The notes: a model not told the origin generated them from the sequence alone. A stretch of DNA of 64,000 nt from JAHEJJ01 sp965212205 (GCA_965212205.1 CBDBUX010000001.1:1-64000); one strand, 5' to 3'. Shown: positions 17,547 to 27,830, counted from the stretch's first letter. Program-made: numbers and translations.

Positions 17547-18881
17547 ATGAGAAAGGTCATTTTCACAATCAGTGTGTTTCTTTGCATCTATTCTTTAAGC
17601 GCCCAGGAGGAGAAAACCAGTTTTTCGCTCGATGAGGCTATTGCCTTTGCCCTGGAATATAACTACACGGCCATAAATTCTAACAGGGAAATCCTCGATG
17701 CCCAAAAGCAAAAATGGGAGGTAATCGCTACCGGATTACCTCAGATAGACGGTAACATTAACTATCAAAACCGATTGAAACAACCGATAACACCACTTCC
17801 GGCTGAAGTGGTGGGTGGCACTCCAGGTACCTTTATTCCGGTTATTTTTACCCCTCCGCAAGCAGCGAGCGCTACGGCCACCCTGCGGCAGCAAATCTTT
17901 GACGGATCATACATTGTAGGGATCCAGGCCACCAATGCCTTCCTCAGGTTCAGTCAGAATAATAAGGAAAAAACAGACCAGGACGTCACCAAAATGGTGG
18001 TAGAGGCCTATGGCAATGTTTTACTCGCACAAGAGACGGCTAAGATTGCACATAAGAATAAGCAGACCCTGGAAAAGAACCTATATGAAACAGAACGCCT
18101 TTATGAAAATGGCCTTGGTGATGAAGAAAGTGTGGAACAATTAAAGATCACCCTGGCTTCGATAGACAACGTGCTAAAGAACGCTCTCAGGTTTGAAGAA
18201 ATTACACTGCAGATGCTCAACCTGGTAATGGGTCTTCCGGTAGAGAATCAAACCCAACTCACGGAAAACCTGGATGACCTGGTGCTCAAGCAGATCGATT
18301 TCGGTCTTTTGGAAACGAATTTTGTCATGGAAAATAATGTGGACTATAAATTGGTATTCAACCTAAATGAGCAGCGCTACTACGAATTAAAACTCGCGAA
18401 AAGCAAGGCATTACCTACCCTTAACGCATATGTGAATTACGGCACTTCTTCTTTTAGCAATCAGTTCGATTTTTTTGGTAGCGGACCAGAATGGTTCCAG
18501 GCTTCCACACTTGGTTTCGACCTGAATATCCCCATCTTCAGTTCACTCAACAGGAGCGCTACCACCCAGCGGGCTAAAATTGCTTATGAACAGGCCAAAA
18601 CACAGCTTACGGAAACGGAACAACAACTTAGATTACAGTTAGAACGCGCCAGAAGCGATTATCTCTTTGCGATTGAAACCTATGAAACCAATAAAGACAA
18701 TCTCGATCTCGCCGAGAGGATCGAGAAAAAGAATCAGACCAAGTATGCGGAAGGATTGGCCACTAGCTTCGAATTGCGCCAGGCACAAACCCAGTTGTAT
18801 ACAGCACAAGGAGATTTTCTGCAATCTATGGTCGATGTGATCAATAGAAAAATAGACCTTGAAACCATCCTCAATAATTAA
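17547..18881 (+). CDS. TolC-family outer-membrane efflux protein
   Basis: Outer-membrane channel subunit of the tripartite pump, 444 residues. A signal peptide (1-19, YSLSAQ) is followed by two repeats of the OEP family, each with the long helices of the periplasmic tunnel and two beta-strands of the 12-strand barrel. The body is rich in heptad-like helices (for example ETAKIAHKNKQTLEKNLYETERLYENG). It starts at the base after the tetR stop and ends 22 nt before the adaptor start. Confidence 0.92.
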   Translation: MRKVIFTISVFLCIYSLSAQEEKTSFSLDEAIAFALEYNYTAINSNREILDAQKQKWEVIATGLPQIDGNINYQNRLKQPITPLPAEVVGGTPGTFIPVIFTPPQAASATATLRQQIFDGSYIVGIQATNAFLRFSQNNKEKTDQDVTKMVVEAYGNVLLAQETAKIAHKNKQTLEKNLYETERLYENGLGDEESVEQLKITLASIDNVLKNALRFEEITLQMLNLVMGLPVENQTQLTENLDDLVLKQIDFGLLETNFVMENNVDYKLVFNLNEQRYYELKLAKSKALPTLNAYVNYGTSSFSNQFDFFGSGPEWFQASTLGFDLNIPIFSSLNRSATTQRAKIAYEQAKTQLTETEQQLRLQLERARSDYLFAIETYETNKDNLDLAERIEKKNQTKYAEGLATSFELRQAQTQLYTAQGDFLQSMVDVINRKIDLETILNN

Positions 18882-18903
18882 CGCACATATATTTCAAAGA
18901 GCT

Positions 18904-20073
18904 ATGAAAAACATCATCCTATTAATTGGCTTTTCACTTGCCTTGGCCGGATGCCAGAGCGGCCCAAATAAATCGGTAGAATCTCTTATAACCGAAGGCA
19001 ATATCGAAGCGATAAAGTCTAAAAAACAAGAGATTTCTGAACAACAGAAGGTGCTGAGCAATGAACTCAAAATGCTCGACTCCGCGATTAACGCCATGGA
19101 CAAAAATGCTAAGATCCTGCTGGTAACAACAGTTGAGGCCAGCGCGGTTCCTTTTAAGCATTATCTAGACTTGCAGGGCGATGTAAAGACCAGACAAAAT
19201 GTTCTGGTCTATCCCGAAATGGCTGGTACTCTCTTAAGAATATATGTGGAAGAAGGACAACAGGTGAGTAAAGGTCAGATTCTGGCGAAGATCGACGATG
19301 GAGGGATGAACAGTCAATTGGGTCAGTTAAAAGCACAAGCGGCACTAGCAAAAACGACTTTTGAAAGGCAAAAACGACTATGGGATCAGAATATCGGTTC
19401 TGAAATACAATACTTGCAGGCCGAAACCAATTATCAAGCTTTAGAGAATTCGGTGCAGCAGACCGAGAGTCAGCTTGCAAAATCTACTATCAGGGCTCCT
19501 TTTAGCGGTATTATAGACAATGTGATACAGGATCAGGGTACCGTGGTATCTCCAGGTAGTGGTGTGGCCGTGTTCAGGATCGTAAACTTGTCTGAGATGT
19601 ATATTGAGGTCAATGTTCCCGAAAGCTACCTTCAGGGTGTAACTCCTGGTAAAGAAGTTAAGGTTTATTTACCGGTGCTTAGAGATAGCTTGTACACTAA
19701 TGTAAAGCAAGCGGGTAATTTTATCAATCCGGCCAATCGCTCCTTTAGGGTAGAAATACCTGTGCCGAATGAGAAAGGAAGAATTAAACCTAATCTGACC
19801 GCCCGGGTAAGCATAAACGATTATATCAATAACGAGGCCATCCTTATACCACAAAGTGTGATCTCAGAAAATTCTGCCGGTGAGCAGTATATCTACATAG
19901 CAATTGCAACGGACGATGAAAATAAAGCCGAAGCCAAAAAGCAAATTATTACAACCGGCAAAACCAGCGGTGACATGGTTGAAGTCCTGGAAGGTATCGA
20001 AGTAGGCGATCTCGTGATCAAAGAAGGGGCTCGAAATGTTCGTGAAGGTCAGACGGTCAGAATAATCCAATAG
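18904..20073 (+). CDS. RND efflux periplasmic adaptor (membrane-fusion) lipoprotein
   Basis: A 389-residue adaptor. The start at 18904 gives a lipoprotein signal (lipobox LAGC, Cys at about 17), which the upstream ATG at 18859 would not. An alpha-helical hairpin (about 30-60 and 140-190) and biotinyl-lipoyl halves follow, with EGQQVSKGQILAKIDD and TIRAPFSGIIDNVI marking the lipoyl domain. A beta-barrel and the membrane-proximal domain (IEVGDLVIKEGARNVREG) end the protein. It links the inner-membrane RND pump to the TolC channel. Confidence 0.94.
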   Translation: MKNIILLIGFSLALAGCQSGPNKSVESLITEGNIEAIKSKKQEISEQQKVLSNELKMLDSAINAMDKNAKILLVTTVEASAVPFKHYLDLQGDVKTRQNVLVYPEMAGTLLRIYVEEGQQVSKGQILAKIDDGGMNSQLGQLKAQAALAKTTFERQKRLWDQNIGSEIQYLQAETNYQALENSVQQTESQLAKSTIRAPFSGIIDNVIQDQGTVVSPGSGVAVFRIVNLSEMYIEVNVPESYLQGVTPGKEVKVYLPVLRDSLYTNVKQAGNFINPANRSFRVEIPVPNEKGRIKPNLTARVSINDYINNEAILIPQSVISENSAGEQYIYIAIATDDENKAEAKKQIITTGKTSGDMVEVLEGIEVGDLVIKEGARNVREGQTVRIIQ

Positions 20074-20077
20074 TATC

Positions 20078-23000
20078 ATGAGCAGACAAAACAAAAATAT
20101 CGACAAGGAGTTCAGATTGTCTTCATGGGCCATAGATAACCCTTCGGTTATTTATGTAATGATTGGAATCTTCTTTTTTATTGGCCTTTCTTCCTATTTT
20201 TCCATGCCCCGTGAAGATTTTCCCGAAGTCACCGAAACCAAGATCTATATAAGCACATTGTACCCGGGAAATACTGCAGAAGATATTGAGCGTTTAATTA
20301 CAGATCCACTGGAAGATCGACTAAAAAATGTGAGCAATGTAGTTGAGCTTACCTCCACCTCTCAGGAAGATTACTCGATGATCGTGGTGGAATTCGACGA
20401 GGAGATTGCCGTTGAAATTGCTAAGCAGAAAGTGAAGGATGAGGTAGATGGTGAAAAGGCGGGAGAAGACTGGCCCATATTTAACGGCGCCAAGGTAGAG
20501 CCCAATGTCTTCGATCTTAACCTTTCCGAATCTTTCCCTATCATGAACGTAAACCTTACCGGGGATTATCCGGTAGAAAAGCTCAAGGAGTTTGGCGAAT
20601 ACCTGGAAGATGAAATTGAAGACCTCCCACAGATCAAAGAAGTCGATATCAGGGGTGCTCAGGAAAAAGAGGTAGAAGTGGCTGTCGATATCTACAAAAT
20701 GATGGCGGCAAAGGTTAGTTTTAATGATGTGATCCAGGCCATCAATAATGGCAATATGACCATGTCTGCCGGAAATCTTAAAACCAGCGGACAGCGTCGT
20801 ACCATACGCATTCTGGGTGAAATAGAAGAGCCATCAGACCTGGAAAACTTCGTGGTAAAAGCCGAAAATGGAAATGCGGTCTATCTAAGAGAAATTGCCC
20901 AGGTAACTTTTTCCGAAGAAGACAAAACAACTTATGCCCGTGAGCGCGGAGAAAGCGTTGTGATGCTCGACATCAAGAAAAGGGCTGGCAAAAATGCCAT
21001 TACAGCTGCCGAGGATATCAAGAAAATAATTCAGGAGTCCAGAGAGAATGTTTTTCCACCAGATCTACAGGTAAGTGTTGCCAACGATTCTTCTAGCCGA
21101 ACCCTGAACCAGGTAGATGACCTGGTCAACAATATTATTTTCGGGATCATCCTGGTGGTGACCGTACTGATGTTCTTTCTTGGATTCCGCAATGCCCTAT
21201 TTGTTGGATTTGCCATACCCATGTCTATGTTCATGTCATTTATGATTCTATCGGCCCTGGGATTCACCATGAATACCATGATCCTGTTTGGTCTTATTAT
21301 GGGACTCGGGATGCTGGTCGATAATGGTGTAGTGGTAGTGGAGAACGTCTACAGGTTAATGGAAAAGGAAGGCATGTCCAGGATAGAAGCGGCCAAAAAA
21401 GGAATCGGAGAAATCGCCTTCCCTATCATCATCTCAACTGCGACCACGGTTGCGGCCTTCGTGCCACTTGGCCTATGGCCGGGCATTATGGGCGAGTTTA
21501 TGATCTTTTTCCCTATCACCTTATCCGTGGTACTAGGATCCTCCTTATTTGTGGCGATATTTATGAATTCTATGCTCGTGTCGAATTTTATGGAAATCGG
21601 CGACAAGGAATTAAAGGTAAAACAGCTGATCCGCCTGAGTATCATTATGGGTAGCATAGGAATTTTTATTTTTCTCATCGGTGGCCCTGTTCGCGGATTT
21701 GGAACACTTGTCATTGCCCTGGCTGCAGGCTTCTGGGGATATAAGTATATTTTAAAAAGGGCGTCGCGCCGTTTTCAACAGAACACCCTGGCCCGTTTCG
21801 AGAACTGGTACGAGAATAGGCTTAAGCATGCCATACGGGGAGGCAACGTATATTGGTATTTTGGGATAACGGTTTTGCTATTGATCGCCTCATTCATCGC
21901 CTTTGGGATTTCCCTGGGCAGTGGGAGAACCAAGGTAGAATTCTTCCCCGACAATACGCCAAATGAGATCTACGTCTATATCGAATATCCACAGGGTACT
22001 GCAATTGAAAAGACCAATAGTATTACCACAGATATCGAAAAAAGGGTCTACGCCATTGCTGATAGTGAGGATTTTATGCGGGACGACCATAATCTCCTGG
22101 TAGAATCGAGCGTGTCTCAGGTAGGAAAAGGAGCAGAAAATCCGTTTACAGAAGGAGGATCGGCCGCCGAAATGCCACATCGAGGAAAGATTACCATTTC
22201 AATGAGGGAGTATAAATACCGCGATGGACAGGACACCGAAATTTTGCGTAAAAGAATTCAGGACGGGTTAAAAGGCATTTATCCTGGCGTAGCCATATCA
22301 GTGGAAAAAGATGCCGTAGGACCTCCTGCCGGCTACCCCATTAACATTGAAATTGAAGGTAAGAACTACGACACCCTTATCAACGTTGCAGAAAGGATGC
22401 GCAATTTCATCAACACCAAGAATATTGCGGGAATCGAAGAATTGAAGATCGATGTCAACAAAGGGAATCCCGGGATGCAGGTTGTTGTTGATCGTAAAAA
22501 AGCAGGGGAATTAGGGGTCTCGGTGGGCCAGGTCGGCAATCAGTTAAGAAGGTCCCTATTTGGCGATAAAGCCGGTATCTATAAAAAGGATGGGGAAGAT
22601 TACGATATAAACGTCCGCTTTAATGAAGACCTGAGATATAATACGAGTGCATTGTTTAACCAGAATATTATTTTCAGGGACCAGGCTACAGGACAAATCA
22701 AGGAAGTTCCGGTTTCCGCTGTGGCATCCCAGAGAAATACCTCTTCTTTTAGTGCTATAAAGCACAGGGATACCCGACGGGTCGTGACGGTCTATTCGGG
22801 TCTGCAACCCGGATTCACAGATGCTCAGGCAATTGTGACCGAAATCCAAAAAATAATGGGAGATTTTAACGGATTGCCAGCTAATGTTAAGATCGATTAT
22901 ACCGGGCAGATCGAGGAGCAGAACAAACAAATGCAATTCCTGGTTGGTGCTTTCTTTTCCGGACTTGGCCTTATTATGCTGATCCTGGTATTTCAGTTTG

Positions 23001-23584
23001 GCAGTATTTCCAAACCCGCAATTATCATGACTGCGATCTTTTTGAGCTTTATCGGGGTTTTTGGAGGCCTCATGCTAACGGGTTGGCCTTTTGTTATCAT
23101 GATGACCATGATGGGAATTATTTCCCTCGCAGGGATTGTGGTAAATAACGGCGTGGTATTGCTCGACTATACGCAGATCCTTATAGACCGTAAGAAAGTC
23201 GCCCTGGGTCTGTCTGATCGGGATTATCTGACCATGGCTCAGGTTAGCGAGGCGATTGTAAAAGGGGGTAAAGCACGTTTACGGCCTGTACTCCTAACCG
23301 CTATCACTACAGTACTAGGCCTGATACCGCTTGCTATTGGATTGAACATCGACTTTTTCTCTTTGTTTTCCGAATTCGATCCCAAGATCTACATTGGAGG
23401 AGATAATGTGATTTTCTGGGGACCCCTGGCATGGACTGTAATCTTTGGACTTATCGTAGCCACTTTTCTTACGCTGATTATTGTCCCGGTTCTTTTCAAC
23501 ATCACTTATCGTATTAAACGGAGAATCTACGGAAGAAAAAACAAACCCATAGAGAAAAAAGAAGATTTGGAAATGGCCGCTTAA
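20078..23584 (+). CDS. RND-family efflux permease with extended central membrane region
   Basis: Inner-membrane RND pump of 1168 residues, about 120 longer than usual. The extra length falls in the middle: after the sixth membrane segment come two more hydrophobic segments (around SIIMGSIGIFIFLIGG and FGTLVIALAAGFWGY). The proton-relay region in TM4 reads LVDNGVVVVEN (Asp415, Asn416), where AcrB has two Asp (407/408). TM10 reads VVNNGVVLLDY, with Asn1023 in the place of AcrB Lys940. Porter-domain landmarks are otherwise normal. It is the last gene of the tetR-tolC-mfp-rnd operon. The substrate is not predictable. Confidence 0.93.
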   Translation: MSRQNKNIDKEFRLSSWAIDNPSVIYVMIGIFFFIGLSSYFSMPREDFPEVTETKIYISTLYPGNTAEDIERLITDPLEDRLKNVSNVVELTSTSQEDYSMIVVEFDEEIAVEIAKQKVKDEVDGEKAGEDWPIFNGAKVEPNVFDLNLSESFPIMNVNLTGDYPVEKLKEFGEYLEDEIEDLPQIKEVDIRGAQEKEVEVAVDIYKMMAAKVSFNDVIQAINNGNMTMSAGNLKTSGQRRTIRILGEIEEPSDLENFVVKAENGNAVYLREIAQVTFSEEDKTTYARERGESVVMLDIKKRAGKNAITAAEDIKKIIQESRENVFPPDLQVSVANDSSSRTLNQVDDLVNNIIFGIILVVTVLMFFLGFRNALFVGFAIPMSMFMSFMILSALGFTMNTMILFGLIMGLGMLVDNGVVVVENVYRLMEKEGMSRIEAAKKGIGEIAFPIIISTATTVAAFVPLGLWPGIMGEFMIFFPITLSVVLGSSLFVAIFMNSMLVSNFMEIGDKELKVKQLIRLSIIMGSIGIFIFLIGGPVRGFGTLVIALAAGFWGYKYILKRASRRFQQNTLARFENWYENRLKHAIRGGNVYWYFGITVLLLIASFIAFGISLGSGRTKVEFFPDNTPNEIYVYIEYPQGTAIEKTNSITTDIEKRVYAIADSEDFMRDDHNLLVESSVSQVGKGAENPFTEGGSAAEMPHRGKITISMREYKYRDGQDTEILRKRIQDGLKGIYPGVAISVEKDAVGPPAGYPINIEIEGKNYDTLINVAERMRNFINTKNIAGIEELKIDVNKGNPGMQVVVDRKKAGELGVSVGQVGNQLRRSLFGDKAGIYKKDGEDYDINVRFNEDLRYNTSALFNQNIIFRDQATGQIKEVPVSAVASQRNTSSFSAIKHRDTRRVVTVYSGLQPGFTDAQAIVTEIQKIMGDFNGLPANVKIDYTGQIEEQNKQMQFLVGAFFSGLGLIMLILVFQFGSISKPAIIMTAIFLSFIGVFGGLMLTGWPFVIMMTMMGIISLAGIVVNNGVVLLDYTQILIDRKKVALGLSDRDYLTMAQVSEAIVKGGKARLRPVLLTAITTVLGLIPLAIGLNIDFFSLFSEFDPKIYIGGDNVIFWGPLAWTVIFGLIVATFLTLIIVPVLFNITYRIKRRIYGRKNKPIEKKEDLEMAA

Positions 23585-23649
23585 ATATTGGCGGTTGGTT
23601 GCCACTTGTGAATTCCCTTTATTGTTTTCTGATTTATGGCGATACTTAG

Positions 23650-23657
23650 TACATTTG
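23650..23657 (+). promoter_or_regulatory. -7 element for aspS
   Basis: TACATTTG matches TAnnTTTG, 25 nt before the aspS ATG. The nearest TTG upstream (23622-23624) is at a spacing of 25, longer than ideal. Confidence 0.5.
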
Positions 23658-23682
23658 CCGCTGTAATCCGATCAGCCTTATT

Positions 23683-25446
23683 ATGTATAGAAGCCATACT
23701 TGTGGTGAGTTAAGATCAAGCGACATTGAAAAAAATGTTATCCTGGCCGGATGGGTCCATAAAACAAGGGATAAGGGATTTGTAGTTTGGGTTGATCTCC
23801 GCGACCGATATGGGATCACTCAACTGGTCTTTGATGAGGAAAGAAGCGATACTTCACTTTTGGAGAATGCACGCAAACTAGGCCGTGAATATGTCGTCCA
23901 GGTTGAAGGTAAGGTCATCGAACGGGCCTCGAAGAACGATAGGATCCCCACGGGAGAAATCGAGATCCTGGTAGAGAAGCTAAAAATTCTCAATGAATCC
24001 CTCCTACCTCCTTTTACCATTGAAGATGAAACCGATGGTGGAGACGACCTGCGTATGAAATATCGTTATCTCGATATCCGCCGGAACCCTGTTAAGAATA
24101 ATCTGGTGTTTAGATCGAAAGTAACCATGGAGGTTAGAAACTACCTCTCCTCACAGGGATTTATAGAAGTGGAAACCCCCTATTTAATTAAATCTACCCC
24201 GGAAGGAGCCCGTGATTTTGTGGTGCCCAGCAGGATGAATGAGGGACAGTTTTACGCCCTGCCTCAGTCGCCGCAGACCTTTAAACAACTCCTGATGGTA
24301 GGTGGGCTCGATAAATACTTTCAAATTGTAAAATGCTTTAGAGATGAAGACCTGAGGGCCGATCGCCAACCTGAATTCACTCAGATCGACTGTGAAATGG
24401 CATTTGTGGAGCAAGAGGATATTCTCGACACTTTTGAAGGCCTTACACGTTATCTGCTAAAGACGATCCACGGATGGGATAGCGGGAGATTTCCCAGACT
24501 TACCTTCGATGAGGCGATGAAACGTTATGGTTCCGATAAACCTGATATTCGCTTTGATATGGAATTTGGCGAATTAAATGAGCTGGCTCAGCACAGAGAT
24601 TTTAAAGTTTTTAATCAGGCCGAACTGGTAGTGGGCATTGCTGTACCAGGTGCTGCTTTATATTCCAGGAAAGAGATCGATGCCTTGATAGATTGGGTCA
24701 GAAGGCCTCAGGTTGGCGCCAAAGGCATGGTCTATGCAAAATGCCTGGAAGATGGTACTTTTAAATCATCGGTAGATAAATTTTATAACCAGGATGACCT
24801 CAGCGAATGGGCAAAGGTTACCGGGGCCAAGGCTGGCGACCTAATCTGTGTCCTCTCCGGAGAAACAGATCAGACCAGAGCGCAACTCAGTGCATTGAGA
24901 ATGGAAATGGCCGAGCGACTTGGGCTTAGGAAAACCGACGAATTTGCACCACTCTGGGTCATCGATTTTCCATTGCTGGAAAAAGATGAGGAAACCGGGC
25001 GCTATCACGCCATGCATCATCCCTTTACTTCGCCAAAACCAGGCCAAATGGAGTTGCTGAACACAGACCCAGGTGCTGTTAGAGCCAATGCCTATGATCT
25101 GGTGCTCAACGGAAATGAAATTGGAGGAGGTTCAATCAGGATACACGATCAGAAAACGCAAGCCATAATGTTTAAACATTTGGGCTTTACTGAGGAAGAA
25201 GCTACTTCACAGTTCGGCTTTCTTATGGATGCCTTTCAATTCGGGGCACCGCCACACGGTGGAATCGCCTTTGGGCTCGATAGGCTTGTGGCCATCCTCG
25301 GGGGTCAGGAAACCATCAGGGATTTTATCGCATTCCCCAAGAATAACAGCGGCCGTGATGTCATGATCGATGCCCCCTCGCCACTGGATGAGGAACAATT
25401 GAAGGAATTGCATATCAGACTCGATCCATCGTCAACAGACAGCTAA
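23683..25446 (+). CDS. aspS: Aspartyl-tRNA synthetase
   Basis: Class II aspartyl-tRNA synthetase of 587 residues. It has an N-terminal OB-fold anticodon-binding domain (VILAGWVHKTRDKGFVVWVDLRD). Motif 2 is in FRDEDLRADRQPEFTQIDCE. The bacterial GAD insertion lies at about 280-410. Motif 3 is GIAFGLDRLVAILGG near the C-terminus. Length and domain order match the bacterial form; whether it also charges tRNA-Asn cannot be told here. It has its own promoter and is followed by the ClC gene 38 nt downstream. Confidence 0.97.
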   Translation: MYRSHTCGELRSSDIEKNVILAGWVHKTRDKGFVVWVDLRDRYGITQLVFDEERSDTSLLENARKLGREYVVQVEGKVIERASKNDRIPTGEIEILVEKLKILNESLLPPFTIEDETDGGDDLRMKYRYLDIRRNPVKNNLVFRSKVTMEVRNYLSSQGFIEVETPYLIKSTPEGARDFVVPSRMNEGQFYALPQSPQTFKQLLMVGGLDKYFQIVKCFRDEDLRADRQPEFTQIDCEMAFVEQEDILDTFEGLTRYLLKTIHGWDSGRFPRLTFDEAMKRYGSDKPDIRFDMEFGELNELAQHRDFKVFNQAELVVGIAVPGAALYSRKEIDALIDWVRRPQVGAKGMVYAKCLEDGTFKSSVDKFYNQDDLSEWAKVTGAKAGDLICVLSGETDQTRAQLSALRMEMAERLGLRKTDEFAPLWVIDFPLLEKDEETGRYHAMHHPFTSPKPGQMELLNTDPGAVRANAYDLVLNGNEIGGGSIRIHDQKTQAIMFKHLGFTEEEATSQFGFLMDAFQFGAPPHGGIAFGLDRLVAILGGQETIRDFIAFPKNNSGRDVMIDAPSPLDEEQLKELHIRLDPSSTDS

Positions 25447-25484
25447 CAGTTAACAGCCGGGTTCGGTAAAACTAATAGAATTGC

Positions 25485-27281
25485 ATGACCGACCAATTAA
25501 AAAGAGTCTTTAAACGCTTTTTGCGTTGGAGGTATAAAAACATCTCCAATAAAACCTTTACCCAGATCCTTTCCGTGATCGTGGGATTTTTAGCCGGGCT
25601 TGCTTCGGTAACCCTAAAAAACCTCACCTATTTTATTGAATCGCTGCTCGAGAAAGGGATTGTCTTTTCCGATTATCAATTATATTTTATCATTCCTATT
25701 ATAGGGCTTACACTAGTATTTATCTATGTAAAATACGTACACAGGGAAAAGCTGGAACACGGTATTTCCTCAGTTCTCTTCTCTCTTTCACGAAAAAAGG
25801 GGATCCTGAGTGTAAAACAGATTTATACGCCACTGATCACGGCGCCACTAACCGTTGGATTTGGTGGTTCGGTGGGTCTTCTCGGACCTGCGGTGGCTTC
25901 AGGGGCTGCCATAAGTTCTAATTTCGGGAGGCTATTCCATATAAACGCCAAAACCCGGTCGCTGTTGATCGCATGTGCCTCGGCCGGTGCCATTGCCTCT
26001 ATATTCCAGTCGCCCATTGCGGCTATTATATTCGCTGTAGAAGTATTTAGTCTAGACCTTACGATGCTGTCGGTATTACCATTATTGCTGGCCTCTATTT
26101 CGGGCGTCCTTACCTCCTACTTTTTTCTGGGGGATGAAACACTATTCTATTACTCTATTGTTGAGCCTTTCGATATTCAGGACACTTTATTCTATGTACT
26201 CCTTGGAGCCGGTACCGGGATAGCATCGATCTATTTTACGCGCATGTATTTTAGCATTTTGAATTTCTTTAAACGCTTTCGTAGTCCGAAATATAAATTA
26301 CTGGTTGGCGGTCTGGCCATAGGAGCCATGCTATATTTTATTCCCCCGCTTTACGGTGAAGGATTCGGGTTTATAAATCATCTCCTGGAAGGCGAACATA
26401 TTGAGGCCCTGGGCAATACCCCCTTCGACGCTTATAAAGAAAACATATGGGTGATCATCGCCCTGCTTTTTGGTATTACCATATTTAAGGCCGTGGCGAT
26501 GACCACCACATTTGCCGCAGGTGGTGGTGGTGGTATCTTTATCCCTACCATGGTCATGGGAAGTGCCCTGGGAAATGTTGTAGCCAAGGTGGTCAATAAC
26601 TCGGGGCTTGGTTTCTATATAAATGAAAGTAATTTTACCCTGGTGGGCATGGCAGGAATGATCGCCGGAGTAATACATGCCCCGCTAACGGCTATCTTCC
26701 TCATTGCAGAGATCACAGGAGGATATGGACTTTTCGTCCCACTTATGATCACCGCTTCCATTTCATACCTCATTACAAAAAATGCTATAAGCTATAACAT
26801 CTATACCAGGGAACTGGCCGAAAGAGGAGCGCTGATCAGCCATAATAAAGACAAATCGGTACTGGCGATTATGCATCTCGACGATGTTCTGGAACGCGGA
26901 TTCAGTTCGATCAGACGCGATATGACCCTTGGAGAAATGCTGTATAAATCGGTGTCCAAATCCAAGAGGAATATCTTTCCGGTTCTGGATGACCAACAGG
27001 CGCTGGTAGGTATTGTAACGCTGGATGATATTCGGGAATTTATGTTCGACCCCAATATGCACGATAAAATAAGGGTAGAATCTTTTATGCATCAAGCCCC
27101 TGAACTTATATTTTATGGCGGAGATAGCATGCAGCAGGTCATGGATAAATTTCAACGCAGCGGTGCCTGGAACCTCCCGGTAGTAAAGGATGGTCGGTAT
27201 TTGGGGTTCATCTCCAAATCTAAACTGATGACCGCCTATAGAACCGAGTTGATTAACTTTACGAAGGAAGATGAAGACTAG
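25485..27281 (+). CDS. ClC-family chloride channel with CBS pair
   Basis: A 598-residue ClC protein: about twelve membrane segments, then a C-terminal cytoplasmic CBS pair (about 440-590, DVLERGFSSIRRDMTLGEML and SFMHQAPELIFYGGDSMQQVM). The anion-selectivity helices are recognisable (GGSVGLLGP at 127-135, and GGGGGIFIPTMVMG). In the first motif the gating Glu of transporters (Glu148 in E. coli ClC-ec1) is Leu133. The inner proton Glu203 is Val187, next to Glu186. Loss of both glutamates points to a chloride channel rather than a 2Cl-/H+ antiporter. The CBS pair may sense nucleotides. Confidence 0.92.
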   Translation: MTDQLKRVFKRFLRWRYKNISNKTFTQILSVIVGFLAGLASVTLKNLTYFIESLLEKGIVFSDYQLYFIIPIIGLTLVFIYVKYVHREKLEHGISSVLFSLSRKKGILSVKQIYTPLITAPLTVGFGGSVGLLGPAVASGAAISSNFGRLFHINAKTRSLLIACASAGAIASIFQSPIAAIIFAVEVFSLDLTMLSVLPLLLASISGVLTSYFFLGDETLFYYSIVEPFDIQDTLFYVLLGAGTGIASIYFTRMYFSILNFFKRFRSPKYKLLVGGLAIGAMLYFIPPLYGEGFGFINHLLEGEHIEALGNTPFDAYKENIWVIIALLFGITIFKAVAMTTTFAAGGGGGIFIPTMVMGSALGNVVAKVVNNSGLGFYINESNFTLVGMAGMIAGVIHAPLTAIFLIAEITGGYGLFVPLMITASISYLITKNAISYNIYTRELAERGALISHNKDKSVLAIMHLDDVLERGFSSIRRDMTLGEMLYKSVSKSKRNIFPVLDDQQALVGIVTLDDIREFMFDPNMHDKIRVESFMHQAPELIFYGGDSMQQVMDKFQRSGAWNLPVVKDGRYLGFISKSKLMTAYRTELINFTKEDED

Positions 27282-27534
27282 CATCAGATATATAACGCTT
27301 TTTATTACGCTGGCATCATTAGGGTCCATCGTATATGGTTTTTTACAACTGGAAGATGAGCCCTCCTTTGCCCATAAGTATATCGGTTTTGGTACACTTG
27401 GTTTATTTCTGATTGCTATGCCACTTTTCCTGCTGACAGTGAGCCGCGGAAAGAAGATGAAGGACTATATGTTAACCGAAGAAAATATCAGAAAAATGAG
27501 AAATTCTAAAGATAAAAACCCTGATAATCAATAA
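27271..27534 (+). CDS. Small membrane protein of unknown function
   Basis: An 87-residue protein with two predicted membrane helices (about 5-25 and 38-58) and a charged C-terminal tail (MKDYMLTEENIRKMRNSKDKNPDNQ). Its start overlaps the end of the ClC gene by 11 nt, suggesting coupled translation. I do not recognise the family. A partner or accessory role for the ClC protein is only inference from the overlap. Confidence 0.75.
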   Translation: MKTSIRYITLFITLASLGSIVYGFLQLEDEPSFAHKYIGFGTLGLFLIAMPLFLLTVSRGKKMKDYMLTEENIRKMRNSKDKNPDNQ

Positions 27535-27608
27535 TTTTTATCCATTTTCCAAAACGATATGGATTAAATCTCCTACCTTAGTATTATTATTATTTTAATT
27601 TTTTTTTA

Positions 27609-27803
27609 ATGACTGGTACAGTAAAATTTTTTAATGAATCCAAAGGTTATGGCTTCATTACCAACGACGAAACTGGAAAAGACATCTTTGTTCATGTTAC
27701 GGCTCTAAACGGCCTCGAACTGAGGGAAGGTAACAAAGTAGAATACCAAGAAGAAGAAGGCAGAAAGGGAGTAGTTGCAGCTCAGGTGCAACTTATCGGC
27801 TAA
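27609..27803 (+). CDS. Cold-shock domain protein (CspA family)
   Basis: A 64-residue cold-shock protein, a single OB-fold that binds single-stranded RNA or DNA. Both RNA-binding motifs are present: RNP1 KGYGFI (13-18) and RNP2 DIFVHV (25-30). It is preceded by a T-rich leader (27580-27608) with no clear promoter and followed by a strong terminator, so it is a monocistronic gene. Expression may be controlled at RNA level, as for other csp genes, but no leader structure is evident by eye. Confidence 0.95.
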   Translation: MTGTVKFFNESKGYGFITNDETGKDIFVHVTALNGLELREGNKVEYQEEEGRKGVVAAQVQLIG

Positions 27804-27830
27804 GAATATTTTATTTTGAGTGATTCAAAA

